The position numbers and the translations under genes are program-made. A stretch of 45,000 nt of DNA from Glandiceps talaboti (Eukaryota; Hemichordata; Enteropneusta; Spengelidae), in contig NC_135562.1 of NCBI RefSeq assembly GCF_964340395.1, positions 12,827,043 through 12,872,042 on the forward strand. The letters are read 5' to 3'. Every line of letters starts with the position of its first letter. Positions within the stretch are counted from its first letter, which is position 1. Positions 22,988 to 32,314 of the stretch are shown here, one piece after another. The notes under the pieces were generated by a model. It did not search any database. It was given only the letters and a program-made list of their open reading frames with translations, and was not told where the DNA came from.

Positions 22988-23242
22988 TTACTCTTTACCA
23001 AACCCTATCATGTCCATGCCTACTTTTCCCCACCATGGCATATAATCTCTTACAGAAGAAGGCATTTCAGGTACCTTGCTCCACCCACTTTCCCACCATC
23101 CACTCTTCAACCTGTTATAAGAAGGTGTGTCACCCTCACCCATAATAACCTCATATTGGTTAGTTTCCTCCTTGTCTATATGTGTTCTTATCACTATTTT
23201 TCTATCCGAACCAGATACAGTTATCTTCACATCCTTCCATAG
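22988..23242 (-). CDS. Exon U5B, probable last coding exon (diverged B domain)
   Basis: A strong acceptor (T-rich tract, then ACAG) is followed in frame 0 by LWKDVKITVSG. The B-domain pattern continues weakly (NQYEVIMGEGDTP), then a tail unusual for its tryptophans (SGWWESGW and MPWWGK). Reading ends at TAA (22990-22988). A phase-1 donor, TTTG|GTAAAG after 22999, overlaps the end, so the exon could instead be internal. Its odd tail and the poly(A) signal downstream favour a terminal exon. Confidence 0.75.
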   Translation of the reverse strand, partial: LWKDVKITVSGSDRKIVIRTHIDKEETNQYEVIMGEGDTPSYNRLKSGWWESGWSKVPEMPSSVRDYMPWWGKVGMDMIGFGKE

Positions 23243-23606
23243 CTGTAAAAAAAAAAGTGAAAATGAATTACAGTACATGATATCAACGCATTGAGTTGTT
23301 GAATGAAAATAGTCCATCCTATTGAAATTATACATTAATACCATATTCCATGTTAATTGTACAATGTAATTGTCAAAAATGGTAATTTATACAAATTGCA
23401 CATCACAATCAAAAGCTACATCAAACACATGTGCTTTGTTGTGTTTGATGAAGTTACCAAATTATATGAATTTGGAAGTTTGCATTCTTAAAGTATAGTC
23501 TAATTACCGAAAATATTTAATTATGCAAATTTCTCATTTAAACTAAAAGCTACATCAAAAAGCTTTAAAATACATGTGCACTTTGTTAGGTTTGATTTAT
23601 GATGTA

Positions 23607-23609
<3 letters not shown>

Positions 23610-23678
<69 letters not shown>
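23610..23678. repeat. (TA)n tract at the left edge of the Penelope composite
   Basis: About 69 bp of TA repeats directly abutting the 3' end of the minus-strand retroelement copy. Confidence 0.95.
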
Positions 23679-23681
<3 letters not shown>

Positions 23682-23713
23682 GAAAGAAGACGAGTCTGAT
23701 ATTACATAGTGGA

Positions 23714-23757
23714 ATTACACTACGGACCGTTTCACCCGAAGGATCGTCAGGTGTAAT
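23714..23757 (-). ncRNA. Hammerhead ribozyme in the long Penelope-like copy
   Basis: Same 44-nt fold as in the plus-strand copy (27345-27388), read on the minus strand: stem I ATTACAC/GTGTAAT, core CTGACGA, stem II closed by a C(TTCG)G tetraloop, core GAAA, and a short ACG/CGT stem III before the cleavage-site A. Hammerhead motifs are an established feature of Penelope-like elements. Confidence 0.78.
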
Positions 23758-23861
23758 AGTGTGGTTTAATAGTATTCGTTAGCTATACATCCTGCATTAT
23801 GTACATAACTTGTGTGTGTTCACTGATGGCTGTGTGTACACAAAAAGATTGACAACAAAGG

Positions 23862-26018
23862 TTACGTATTATTAAGTAAGAACTTGTTAGCGTGCCGGCA
23901 TTTACTGATTAATTCAGTTCTGCTGTTCAAGTTCGTTGATTTGTCGGCAGTTATAATAAAATATTTTTCCCAGAGGCATAGTTGACATCGTTTGGTAACG
24001 TTAGAGTATGAGGAAGCCTGCTTGAGAACTGACCAGTGTACGTCGTAATTAATGTTGCTGTCTTTTAGGTGCCAAATGTATTTACTGAGTGCAGTGTCTT
24101 TCTTCTTGTGATCAAGTTTAAATGAAGACTTGTGGTTGTTAAACCTGCTTTTGAATTCTGTGTCACTAACGCCTATGTATGATTTGTGATCTTGATTAGT
24201 GGTGACTGTTGCTTTGTAAACAACGCTTTTTATGAGGCATTTTCCTGCGAGAGGGCACTCCTTTGGTTTTCTGCAGTTACAGGTATTTTGTTGTGTTTGC
24301 TTAGCTTTTGAAAGTATGGCTTTATTATGACCGCTGATTAATTTACCCATGTTGTCCATGCAACTATAGCTCACTTTGGTATTATTACGGTTGAAGATTT
24401 TATGCAGTACACTGGATATAGGGAAATGCTTGTCGATGAGGTTGAGAAATTTTCTACCGATGTTTGTTGAAACGTGTTTACTGTAAGGTGGGTTGAACCA
24501 AGTTATATTACGGCTGCGATTCCGCTTGCGTTGAGTGTGTCTTGTTTGGTCAAATTTGAGGGTGTGATTATATCCTGCTTCATTGAGTGCATCTTGGTAG
24601 GATGATGTAGTGGCGTCGAATAGTTGTTCATCACTGGAAATGTTGGATAGTCGTTGGTTTACCGAGCTGGGTATGGTCTTAATTATGGCTTTAGGATGGT
24701 TTGATTTCTTGTTGACGTAGTGGGTGGTGTTATTTGGTTTTGTGTACGGTCGGTATGACTCGTCACGCAAGTTGAAAGTGACATCAAGGAAGTTGACAAT
24801 TTTGATACCTTGGTCGGTGGTGATTCTAAGGCCGAGTTTCTTAAATTCTGAAGTTAGCTGCTTGGCTACTTTGTTGGCTTTCGATGGTGAATGGTTACGG
24901 AGTACAGCTAGGCCATCATCCCTGTATAATCCTACCTCATTATCAAACATATGTTTGACTTTACTAAGTAAGTAGGTGCCTATAAGTTCGCAAGTTTCTG
25001 CTCCGTCATAGCAGCCCATAGTAATATCAAATTGGTAGGGCGGGTTAGACTTGTGCCATGGTGAATCATCGTGGAAAAGTAGGGTTTTCTTTGTATGCAT
25101 AATTATTTCCTTTTCTTCGTTCTTGATATCTGTAAAATTTGATGCGAAGTCAAGTGCTTCATGTAGAAGTTTCTGGGTGATTGATGGGTAGAATTCAACT
25201 ACATCAAACGTGAGGAAAGAGCATGATTGCTTATTGGTAATAGATGTGAACCATTCAATGACAGAATTAGTGTTTTTCCATTGATAGGTATTAGTGGCCT
25301 TGATAATGTCCTTGTTAATGCGGTCGAGTATGGTTTTACTTACAATTCCGATTTCACTTTTTGCGGGGTTGATTAGTCTACATTGAACGTGGTTGGGAAA
25401 GTTATCTTTATGGTCCTTGATTGTAATGAATGCTGGTTTCTGCGCAAGTGTTTCAATTCTATCATCCAGTTGAAGTTTCTCTGCGATACATTTTGCTTCG
25501 GCATTGATTTGTCCGGTTTGTGAAGTGGAAGTCCTCCTGTATTTCGCTGTGGTATTGTCTTTTAACAGTTTTTTGTATTCTTCCTTCTGTAACTTGTAAT
25601 GATTGTTAGTTTTGTCGGCTGGGATAAACATGTTTTCAGACTGTTTGATACATTTAGCATCTTTGCGTAGCTTATTTAAAAATTGACATTTGATGTTCCT
25701 AAATTTTATGTTCTCGATAACATGTAGCAGATCTTCTTCAAACTTAATCATTTCATCAATCTGGGGTGGTGTTTTTCTTGATTTAAAGCCGTAGGTTTCC
25801 TTCTGCTTAGGTTTGGCCTCTGGATGAAGGTAGAAGAAGGCTTTCCATCTCATTCTTTTTATCACGCTTTCAGTTTTCTCGATTAATCTTTTTGTGTACT
25901 CACGGTCATCTGGTAGTAGGATATTCTTCATGGAGTATCGGAAGTTCACTCGTTCCATTATTGACAAAAGTAGGAGAGTGCTCAACAAGTAGGAGCAATT
26001 AAATACATATAATTTCAT
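23862..26018 (-). CDS. Penelope-like reverse transcriptase with C-terminal GIY-YIG endonuclease
   Basis: A 718-codon intact ORF. The N-terminal part has FIPADKTNNHYKL (residues 131-143), typical of Penelope-like proteins. Reverse transcriptase motifs follow: FDVVEFYPSI (271-280, catalytic Asp), DITMGCYDGAETC (331-343), the YRDDGLAV active site (365-372) and VNFLDVTF (408-415). A cysteine cluster, CNCRKPKECPLAGKC (580-594), precedes the GIY-YIG domain: VVYKATV, YIG at 614-616, SRFNNH (624-629) and the likely catalytic Glu in LWEKYF (682-687). Such proteins copy their RNA at a nick. The start may be MERVNF at codon 21 rather than codon 1. Confidence 0.92.
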   Translation of the reverse strand: MKLYVFNCSYLLSTLLLLSIMERVNFRYSMKNILLPDDREYTKRLIEKTESVIKRMRWKAFFYLHPEAKPKQKETYGFKSRKTPPQIDEMIKFEEDLLHVIENIKFRNIKCQFLNKLRKDAKCIKQSENMFIPADKTNNHYKLQKEEYKKLLKDNTTAKYRRTSTSQTGQINAEAKCIAEKLQLDDRIETLAQKPAFITIKDHKDNFPNHVQCRLINPAKSEIGIVSKTILDRINKDIIKATNTYQWKNTNSVIEWFTSITNKQSCSFLTFDVVEFYPSITQKLLHEALDFASNFTDIKNEEKEIIMHTKKTLLFHDDSPWHKSNPPYQFDITMGCYDGAETCELIGTYLLSKVKHMFDNEVGLYRDDGLAVLRNHSPSKANKVAKQLTSEFKKLGLRITTDQGIKIVNFLDVTFNLRDESYRPYTKPNNTTHYVNKKSNHPKAIIKTIPSSVNQRLSNISSDEQLFDATTSSYQDALNEAGYNHTLKFDQTRHTQRKRNRSRNITWFNPPYSKHVSTNIGRKFLNLIDKHFPISSVLHKIFNRNNTKVSYSCMDNMGKLISGHNKAILSKAKQTQQNTCNCRKPKECPLAGKCLIKSVVYKATVTTNQDHKSYIGVSDTEFKSRFNNHKSSFKLDHKKKDTALSKYIWHLKDSNINYDVHWSVLKQASSYSNVTKRCQLCLWEKYFIITADKSTNLNSRTELISKCRHANKFLLNNT

Positions 26019-26046
26019 TCTTCTTTCGCCAAGTAGAGTGCTCGAT

Positions 26047-27424
26047 CACAAGTCTAACCCGCCCTACCTATTTGATATTACTATGGGCTGCTATGACGGA
26101 GCAGAAACTTGCGAACTTATAGGCACCTACTTACTTAGTAAAGTCAAACATATGTTTGATAATGAGGTAGGATTATACAGGGATGATGGCCTAGCTGTAC
26201 TCCGTAACCATTCACCATCGAAAGCCAACAAAGTAGCCAAGCAGCTAACTTCAGAATTTAAGAAACTCGGCCTTAGAATCACCACCGACCAAGGTATCAA
26301 AATTGTCAACTTCCTTGATGTCACTTTCAACTTGCGTGACGAGTCATACCGACCGTACACAAAACCAAATAACACCACCCACTACGTCAACAAGAAATCA
26401 AACCATCCTAAAGCCATAATTAAGACCATACCCAGCTCGGTAAACCAACGACTATCCAACATTTCCAGTGATGAACAACTATTCGACGCCACTACATCAT
26501 CCTACCAAGATGCACTCAATGAAGCAGGATATAATCACACCCTCAAATTTGACCAAACAAGACACACTCAACGCAAGCGGAATCGCAGCCGTAATATAAC
26601 TTGGTTCAACCCACCTTACAGTAAACACGTTTCAACAAACATCGGTAGAAAATTTCTCAACCTCATCGACAAGCATTTCCCTATATCCAGTGTACTGCAT
26701 AAAATCTTCAACCGTAATAATACCAAAGTGAGCTATAGTTGCATGGACAACATGGGTAAATTAATCAGCGGTCATAATAAAGCCATACTTTCAAAAGCTA
26801 AGCAAACACAACAAAATACCTGTAACTGCAGAAAACCAAAGGAGTGCCCTCTCGCAGGAAAATGCCTCATAAAAAGCGTTGTTTACAAAGCAACAGTCAC
26901 CACTAATCAAGATCACAAATCATACATAGGCGTTAGTGACACAGAATTCAAAAGCAGGTTTAACAACCACAAGTCTTCATTTAAACTTGATCACAAGAAG
27001 AAAGACACTGCACTCAGTAAATACATTTGGCACCTAAAAGACAGCAACATTAATTACGACGTACACTGGTCAGTTCTCAAGCAGGCTTCCTCATACTCTA
27101 ACGTTACCAAACGATGTCAACTATGCCTCTAGGAAAAATATTTTATTATAACTGCCGACAAATCAACGAACTTGAACAGCAGAACTGAATTAATCAGTAA
27201 ATGCCGGCACGCTAACAAGTTCTTACTTAATAATACGTAACCTTTGTTGTCAATCTTTTTGTGTACACACAGCCATCAGTGAACACACACAAGTTATGTA
27301 CATAATGCAGGATGTATAGCTAACGAATACTATTAAACCACACTATTACACCTGACGATCCTTCGGGTGAAACGGTCCGTAGTGTAATTCCACTATGTAA
27401 TATCAGACTCGTCTTCTTTCATTT
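26047..27424 (+). pseudogene. 5'-truncated Penelope-like copy, inverted, with nonsense mutation
   Basis: This 1,378-bp segment matches 25055-23678 in inverted orientation with no net length change. The open frame (26038-27132) starts inside the reverse transcriptase at PPYLFDITMGC and runs into GIY-YIG. Compared with the long copy I noticed one substitution (Q to L near the start) and one nonsense change (TGG to TAG at 27130-27132) that cuts the protein just before the likely catalytic Glu. It lacks the N-terminal half, so it is not functional by itself. Confidence 0.88.
27345..27388 (+). ncRNA. Hammerhead ribozyme in the truncated Penelope-like copy
   Basis: Stem I pairs 27345-27351 (ATTACAC) with 27382-27388 (GTGTAAT). 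The core CTGACGA is at 27352-27358. Stem II (27359-27368) has two C-G pairs and a TTCG tetraloop, with a T-T mismatch at its base. Core GAA is at 27369-27371, stem III is ACG/CGT with a three-base loop, and the site is GTA with predicted cleavage after 27381. Confidence 0.8.
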
Positions 27425-27483
27425 TTATGTATGATAGCTCTCCAAGGTGATCGAGCACTCTACTTGGCGAAAGAAGAATGAAA

Positions 27484-27487
<4 letters not shown>

Positions 27488-27570
<83 letters not shown>
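27488..27570. repeat. (TA)n tract at the right edge of the Penelope composite
   Basis: About 83 bp of TA repeats directly following the 47-bp 5' fragment of the element. Confidence 0.95.
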
Positions 27571-27573
<3 letters not shown>

Positions 27574-27605
27574 GTTTTGAAAATCTGAACCAAATTATAT
27601 GCTAT

Positions 27606-27660
27606 AGACCCTACAGAACTGTTTCGTGAGGTGCGTAGTCCTTACTCATCAGGGGTAGAA
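27606..27660 (-). ncRNA. Second type of hammerhead ribozyme, probable relic of another Penelope-like element
   Basis: Read on the minus strand: CTGATGA at 27652-27646; a 20-nt stem-loop II (27645-27626) with G-C, T-A, one mismatch, then A-T, G-C, G-C; GAA at 27625-27623; stem III ACA/TGT around GTTC; and GTA with predicted cleavage after 27612. Stem I has ACCC (27656-27653) pairing with GGGT (27611-27608), then an internal loop. All core bases expected for a hammerhead are present. Its sequence differs from the other two, so it is not another copy of the same element. Confidence 0.72.
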
Positions 27661-27810
27661 TGGAATATAGTATCTGCGTTTCCTTACCGTTAAATTCTAT
27701 TATTCTAACAGGGAATATCTACCTAGTAACATAGCGTATTAGCATATTAAATAAAATAATTAAATCATTATTGCAGAACAATTAACTATGACTAAAATGT
27801 AAATTACCAC

Positions 27811-28111
27811 ATTAGTGGCCATATGGATAAGGATTAGAGATATTTATTTTGGATTTTTAATTCATAAAACAACTTCATTATGGCTTCCTACTTGAAAAAT
27901 GAATGTAAAATAAATTGTGTTTGTAACTCAATACATTACAAAATGCTAAAATATTACACATTTATCAGTCTTTTGCAATTCATTGAGTTACAAACACAGA
28001 TTTGGTCTGATATTTTACATTCATTTTTCAAGTAGGACGCCATGATACAAATTGTTTTATAAATTAAAAATCCAAAATAAATACCCAATCCTCATCCATA
28101 TGACCACTTTA
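27811..28111. mobile_element. About 300-bp MITE with long inverted arms
   Basis: The arms at about 27811-27942 and 27975-28111 are inverted copies sharing CATATGGAT, TTATTTTGGATTTTTAATT and CCTACTTGAAAAATGAATGT. The loop is about 30 bp. It is non-coding. Confidence 0.78.
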
Positions 28112-28115
28112 AGAG

Positions 28116-29413
28116 ATGAAAGTACACATTATGCAAAACCCGGTGCTTCACCCTGATTGATATTCACCTGCTGATCATTCACGCAATTACCATGATTATC
28201 TGTGATGAATCAGCATACACCGGTAATTGTAGATGGACAAAGTCATGATTCTGATTAAAGCGATGTTATGCAATACCAAGAGATTTCGTGGCAAACCGAT
28301 CGAGATTTCAGCCTGTTATTCGCAAACCCCCAAAAAAATCGCAGACAAAATCAATAAATAAAACGATACCACAACTTTACCAGTCAAGTGGCACATGTGC
28401 ACATCATTTTGTTAGTGACATGTGCACATTTGATCGGATGGCGGCCATATTTGTAGTGAAAAATCTAGTAGAAATTTATACTGCAGAACTCGAAAATTGA
28501 GACTTGACTCTTATGTCCAGCCCATATTATCAGATGCAAGCTTTCTTTTAAGACAATGACGTCTGACCTTGATTTTCAGGGTCAATAATCAAAATCATGC
28601 TATTTCTTACATATCACAAACACTTTGGAGTATTTAAATGATGCCAATATCTACTAAATCATGTACACAGGTAATATAGGAGAATTACAGCTATCTTACT
28701 TTTATCATATTTGAATGACAAATACATTACTTACGTGATAGCATATAGAGACTGCATTCACGTTTCTAGCCCCAAATATCATTATCGGGTGTAAGTTCTA
28801 TTTTAATACCTTAACATTTTACCTTGATCTTAACCGTCATGGTCAATTATCACTTTGTGGTATTTAAGCGACCACTATTTTATAGATCATGGGCATAGAT
28901 AATAAAGAACACATGCATTAATGTTGGTGCTCATAGCACTTTTTTACTGAATGGCAGCCATATTTGGTGTAAAGATCAAACATTTATGTAACAGCTCTGG
29001 AAGCTTAAGACATAGAGATTTCATTCAAGTGTCTACTCCTGTAGTATAAGATGTCTCTTTTACTTTTATATTTGTCCCTGGTTTTACTTTCTGATTCAAA
29101 ATTCAACAAAACAAAAACAATCTATTTCATTTCATTGAAGACTTGTACGGTTTTAAACAACATCATCGCCACATCATTCAATGCGTTATTTTACTGAACA
29201 CATTTCACACCTATTTATATTTATTCCATAGCAGCAATGCATTCTATGCAACAACGAGCTATGTTTCAAGTGACATCCCTGTCAAAATGTAAAACAAAGT
29301 CATGTCTCTAACATTGCAAACAAACTGTAGATTGATACTTTGAAATTTACATCTTCTTTTATTCAAATTCAAATGATCATTTCACAAGTTGGCAGTATAG
29401 AAATGACACTCAC
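28116..29413. other. Gene U intron with weak degenerate repeats
   Basis: Fragments such as GACATGTGCACAT and CCTTGAT..T..CCGTCATGGTCAATTATCA-like stretches recur loosely (28390-28430, 28565-28650, 28830-28880), suggesting an old decayed repeat. No exon was seen. Confidence 0.4.
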
Positions 29414-29769
29414 CCTCTTTCCAACTTTCTTTGATTCAACTTCCCACATTTTACAACAGTGTTGTAATAGCTTTCGTTCCTCTTCAGTTAGGTCGTCTTT
29501 CAGCTCACGAATTACGGCCTGAAAACTATCCGCAGTCACTGGTGGGGAGCAATATTTGGTGTAATCATATAATGTTGGAGAAGGTTGAGATGTCTCTTTC
29601 TTAGTTTCTGTTTCTTCAGCTGGTCGATCTTTGTTCTGTTCTCCAACAGGTGCTGCAGCAGCATTTTCCTTGTTCTGTTCTCCAACAGGTGCTGCAGCAG
29701 CATTTTCCTTGTTCTGTTCTCCAACAGGTGCTGCAGCAGCATTTTCTGTGCGACTTTCTTCTTTGACAT
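29414..29769 (-). CDS. Exon U5A (disordered repeat extension plus A domain)
   Basis: Acceptor TTACAG, phase 1; donor AGG|GTGAGT, phase 0. At 356 nt it is the longest A exon. After DVKEESRT comes a 13-residue unit, ENAAAAPVGEQNK, three times in tandem (39-bp DNA repeat), then a Glu/Thr-rich linker and a diverged A domain: YCSPPVTADSF, VIRELKDDL and KLLQHCCKMW. The middle cysteine is Leu. A Leu/Arg-rich ORF in the +1 frame over the same bases is spurious. Confidence 0.8.
29644..29760. repeat. 39-bp coding minisatellite, three copies
   Basis: Three near-identical tandem 39-bp units (containing GGTGCTGCAGCAGCATTTTC on the plus strand) lie inside exon U5A and keep the reading frame. Confidence 0.9.
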
Positions 29770-29832
29770 CTGTAAAAGAATCAAAGTAAATAACTGGTCA
29801 TGCTACATAGGCAACTGATAGATAATAGGACA

Positions 29833-29902
29833 CTTTTGGTAACCTTCCATTATTTTGTCAGAGGCAAAGTTGAGGACAAAATAATGGATGGGTTACCAAA
29901 AG
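29833..29902. repeat. 70-bp hairpin (possible tiny MITE)
   Basis: The 27-bp arm 29833-29859 pairs with 29875-29902 (CTTTTGGTAACC / GGTTACCAAAAG at the ends), with a 15-bp loop and a one-base bulge. Confidence 0.75.
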
Positions 29903-31425
29903 CATTCAATTACTTACAGTAAATGGCCAGGGATTTGTCCTATAATGAAGTTATACTTCGAATTCGATGAGTTTTCAGTTCAACCTTGTTATCTACAGGT
30001 AAACTCTTACCCATGTTTATAATAATGACAAAATTCACTATAGAAATTCCATCCCGCATATCTCAGCCAAATAATCCAATGTTGTCCTCAAACATTCAGT
30101 GTGAAATCCATTAACCTGGCAAAGACTCATATTGTAACAAAGTAACAGTCCAAATTCGAACAGTATTTCCGTAGCTCTGTTAACCACCCTGGTGTCATGT
30201 CAATGAACAAATTCTATATAGAAACCCGCTTCTTGCACGCACAAGTCACTTTGTGGAGAAGTAGTGATAGAGCATGTTCTTGGATAGATAGATACAGAAG
30301 AACTAGAGATTCTGTGTTCGAGGCCTGCCAAGGTAAGAGCTATTTTTACACACACTTTACAGAATGGCAGGTGCAGAATTAGGTGTGGGGTAATACATGT
30401 TTGTTGCATAGTAACAGTTCTTTGTGTAAAAGGTGTCCTATTAACTGACAAAATGTCCTCTAAATGAAATTGAGAGCACGGTTGAAATAATGGTGGCGAG
30501 TCGGAGAGGAGTATAAATAGTAAAATAATACAGGTGAATTGCTCAGGATATATAAACATATGATATTCAACACTTTCCAGTTTGTCCGCATAGGAAATTC
30601 TACAAAAACATTTGGCTTTTAAGTTAGATGTTACGAATTGGATTCAAACTCATAGTCATTGGCATCTTAGCATGATAAACATACCAGTGCATATTTTTCG
30701 TTGTAGTGAAGTCACATATTGTGTTCAAGAATACTAGTCAATTAGTACTAAACATAATAAAATCGGGAGGTAGTCTTTGTTTTCTTACAATTTAGTATGC
30801 GAACAGTATTGTACATAATATATGCTGTATGAAGTAAATGATTTAGTACATTTCGAGCGTCAAGTGTATATTCATATGCCTTACAGATATCTTTGTCATC
30901 ATCTTTTGTTAGAGCAATGTATCGGTTATGAGAAAAATCGTTATACACGTCTGTATTTTCTTGAGCAAACATATAACAGTTTCCATAATAATAATTATGT
31001 GACTGTAAAGAATGCTAATTAAACATCACATGCATAACCAGGGCTCCAGGAAATTCTATAATCATAATCATAATCATAAAAGTATTATTTTACATCAGAA
31101 GCTTTAAGGTAACTTTTAAAGCCTGTAATGGAGTTATACATTGTATTTAACATGTTCCTGCCATTAAACGCTCAAGCTGATCTCATTGGTTGACATGTGT
31201 AGGGGTAAACTGTTCCTCAGAACAACATAATTGACGTGTGATGTTAGTTTGCTCTATTCAATATTGGAGATGTAACTTTTGCTATTATTGGATGACTGTA
31301 GCCCACCTATTCAGGAAATTAAAAAGAATGACATCCGATGACATATCAGAAGTATCTTACGAACACTTTACATTGACCCTTATTTTTAAGCACTATGTTC
31401 ATCATTCTCTTTCAAATTATATTAC
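29903..31425. other. Gene U intron U4B-U5A, no exon
   Basis: AT-rich, with a short ATAATC run near 31060-31077. ORFs here have no domain or splice support. Confidence 0.45.
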
Positions 31426-31564
31426 CTTCATTTTCCATTGAGTCCAGGCATAATATTTCTTTATCAGAATCACAAATAATTTCGAACTTATGTTGTCCAC
31501 TCCCAGATGTGAAGATTATGTCGTACGTTTCACCAATGACCTTGACCTCTGCATCTTCCCAAAT
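31426..31564 (-). CDS. Exon U4B (short B domain)
   Basis: Acceptor TTGTAG is followed in frame 0 by IWEDAEVKVIG, then IIFTSGSGQHKFEIICDSD. Almost no tail; it ends in phase 1 at GAAG|GTAATA. The 139-nt length approximates the minimal B domain core. Confidence 0.85.
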
Positions 31565-31966
31565 CTACAATATGATTATAGAAAGCGAACAATAAGTATA
31601 TTCCCCTGGTGTCGCCGAAAGAAGTGTAGTATTCTTTAAAAGAGGAATTATAAACAGACTGCAAATGATCACGCCATGTCACATATCTATTTAAAAAGTC
31701 AGTAAATGACAAATGTCAGGCATTTTATCGACAGTTTCAAGTTGCTGTTTGCAGTAATTACATGACATCGAGTACTGTAAGATACATTCTGTTAATCTAT
31801 GTTATATGGAATGTCGTTGAAACCTTGAATATGACGACTTCTATTGGCCGAACAAGAGGCGGGCAAATGTTTTAAATGTATACAAATGTATCTATTCACA
31901 CTACTGCTCGAGTTAATCATGAAATTGGGATTTTTATGTAATCTAGCTTTAGCTTTACGACGTTAC

Positions 31967-32124
31967 CTTCTTTGGTTTGGTTGAATTTGATATAAAATGT
32001 AAACAGAAGTTGAGAAGACGTTTATTATCATCCCCTCCGCTGCATTGTCTTCTTTTCACAATATTAACAGCCCTATTGATATGCTGGAATGATATTCGGG
32101 GACTGCATTTTATCTTTATATCAT
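31967..32124 (-). CDS. Exon U4A (diverged A domain)
   Basis: Acceptor GAACAG, phase 1; donor AAG|GTAACG, phase 0; 158 nt. It encodes IKCSPRISFQHINRAV and KRLLNFCLHFI; the middle cysteine is Leu. The exon is recognisable only by domain similarity because it has no ATG in frame near its start. Confidence 0.8.
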
Positions 32125-32311
32125 CTGTTCGACAGAAAATGTAAAAGAACTGTTTGTATGTGACATTCGATTAGCTCTGTTGATAACAAATCATAATAGC
32201 AATTAGCCCAATGTATAATTCTGTCCCATAATCACTTTCGCTCTTTGAAACACAATCTGTGTTCGTTCTCCTTTTCCTTGTCTCTAATTTGTCCGCACCA
32301 CAGTTACACTT

Positions 32312-32314
<3 letters not shown>

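Larger units (their letters stand above)
23678..26049 (-). mobile_element. Penelope-like element, long copy
   Basis: The element is read on the minus strand. It has a short leader (26049-26019), a long ORF (26018-23862) and a 3' non-coding end with a hammerhead ribozyme at 23757-23714, ending at the TA tract. Positions 23678-25055 form one arm of a large inverted repeat with the plus-strand copy. It lies in the U5A-U5B intron in the same orientation as gene U. The intact ORF and close match to its partner indicate a recent insertion. Confidence 0.88.
26003..27493. repeat. About 47-bp inverted repeat bracketing the short copy
   Basis: Positions 26003-26049 and 27447-27493 are reverse complements, including GATCGAGCACTCTACTTGGC. 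Both contain the 5' leader and first codons of the element's ORF. The short copy lies between them, so this segment may have been inverted, or formed by a 5' rearrangement during insertion. Confidence 0.85.

Noticed and set aside
24724-24975. 83-codon ORF antisense to the Penelope ORF, repeated at 26127-26378 on the other strand
   Set aside because: Shadow of the reverse transcriptase frame; duplicated only because the element is duplicated.
29644-29760. Short spaced-repeat look suggesting a CRISPR array
   Set aside because: The units are directly adjacent without spacers, lie in a coding exon, and the genome is eukaryotic.
29536-29784. 82-codon minus-strand ORF with three Leu/Arg-rich repeats
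   Set aside because: It is the wrong frame of exon U5A. The phase-1 acceptor and A-domain continuity fix the Ala/Glu-rich frame.
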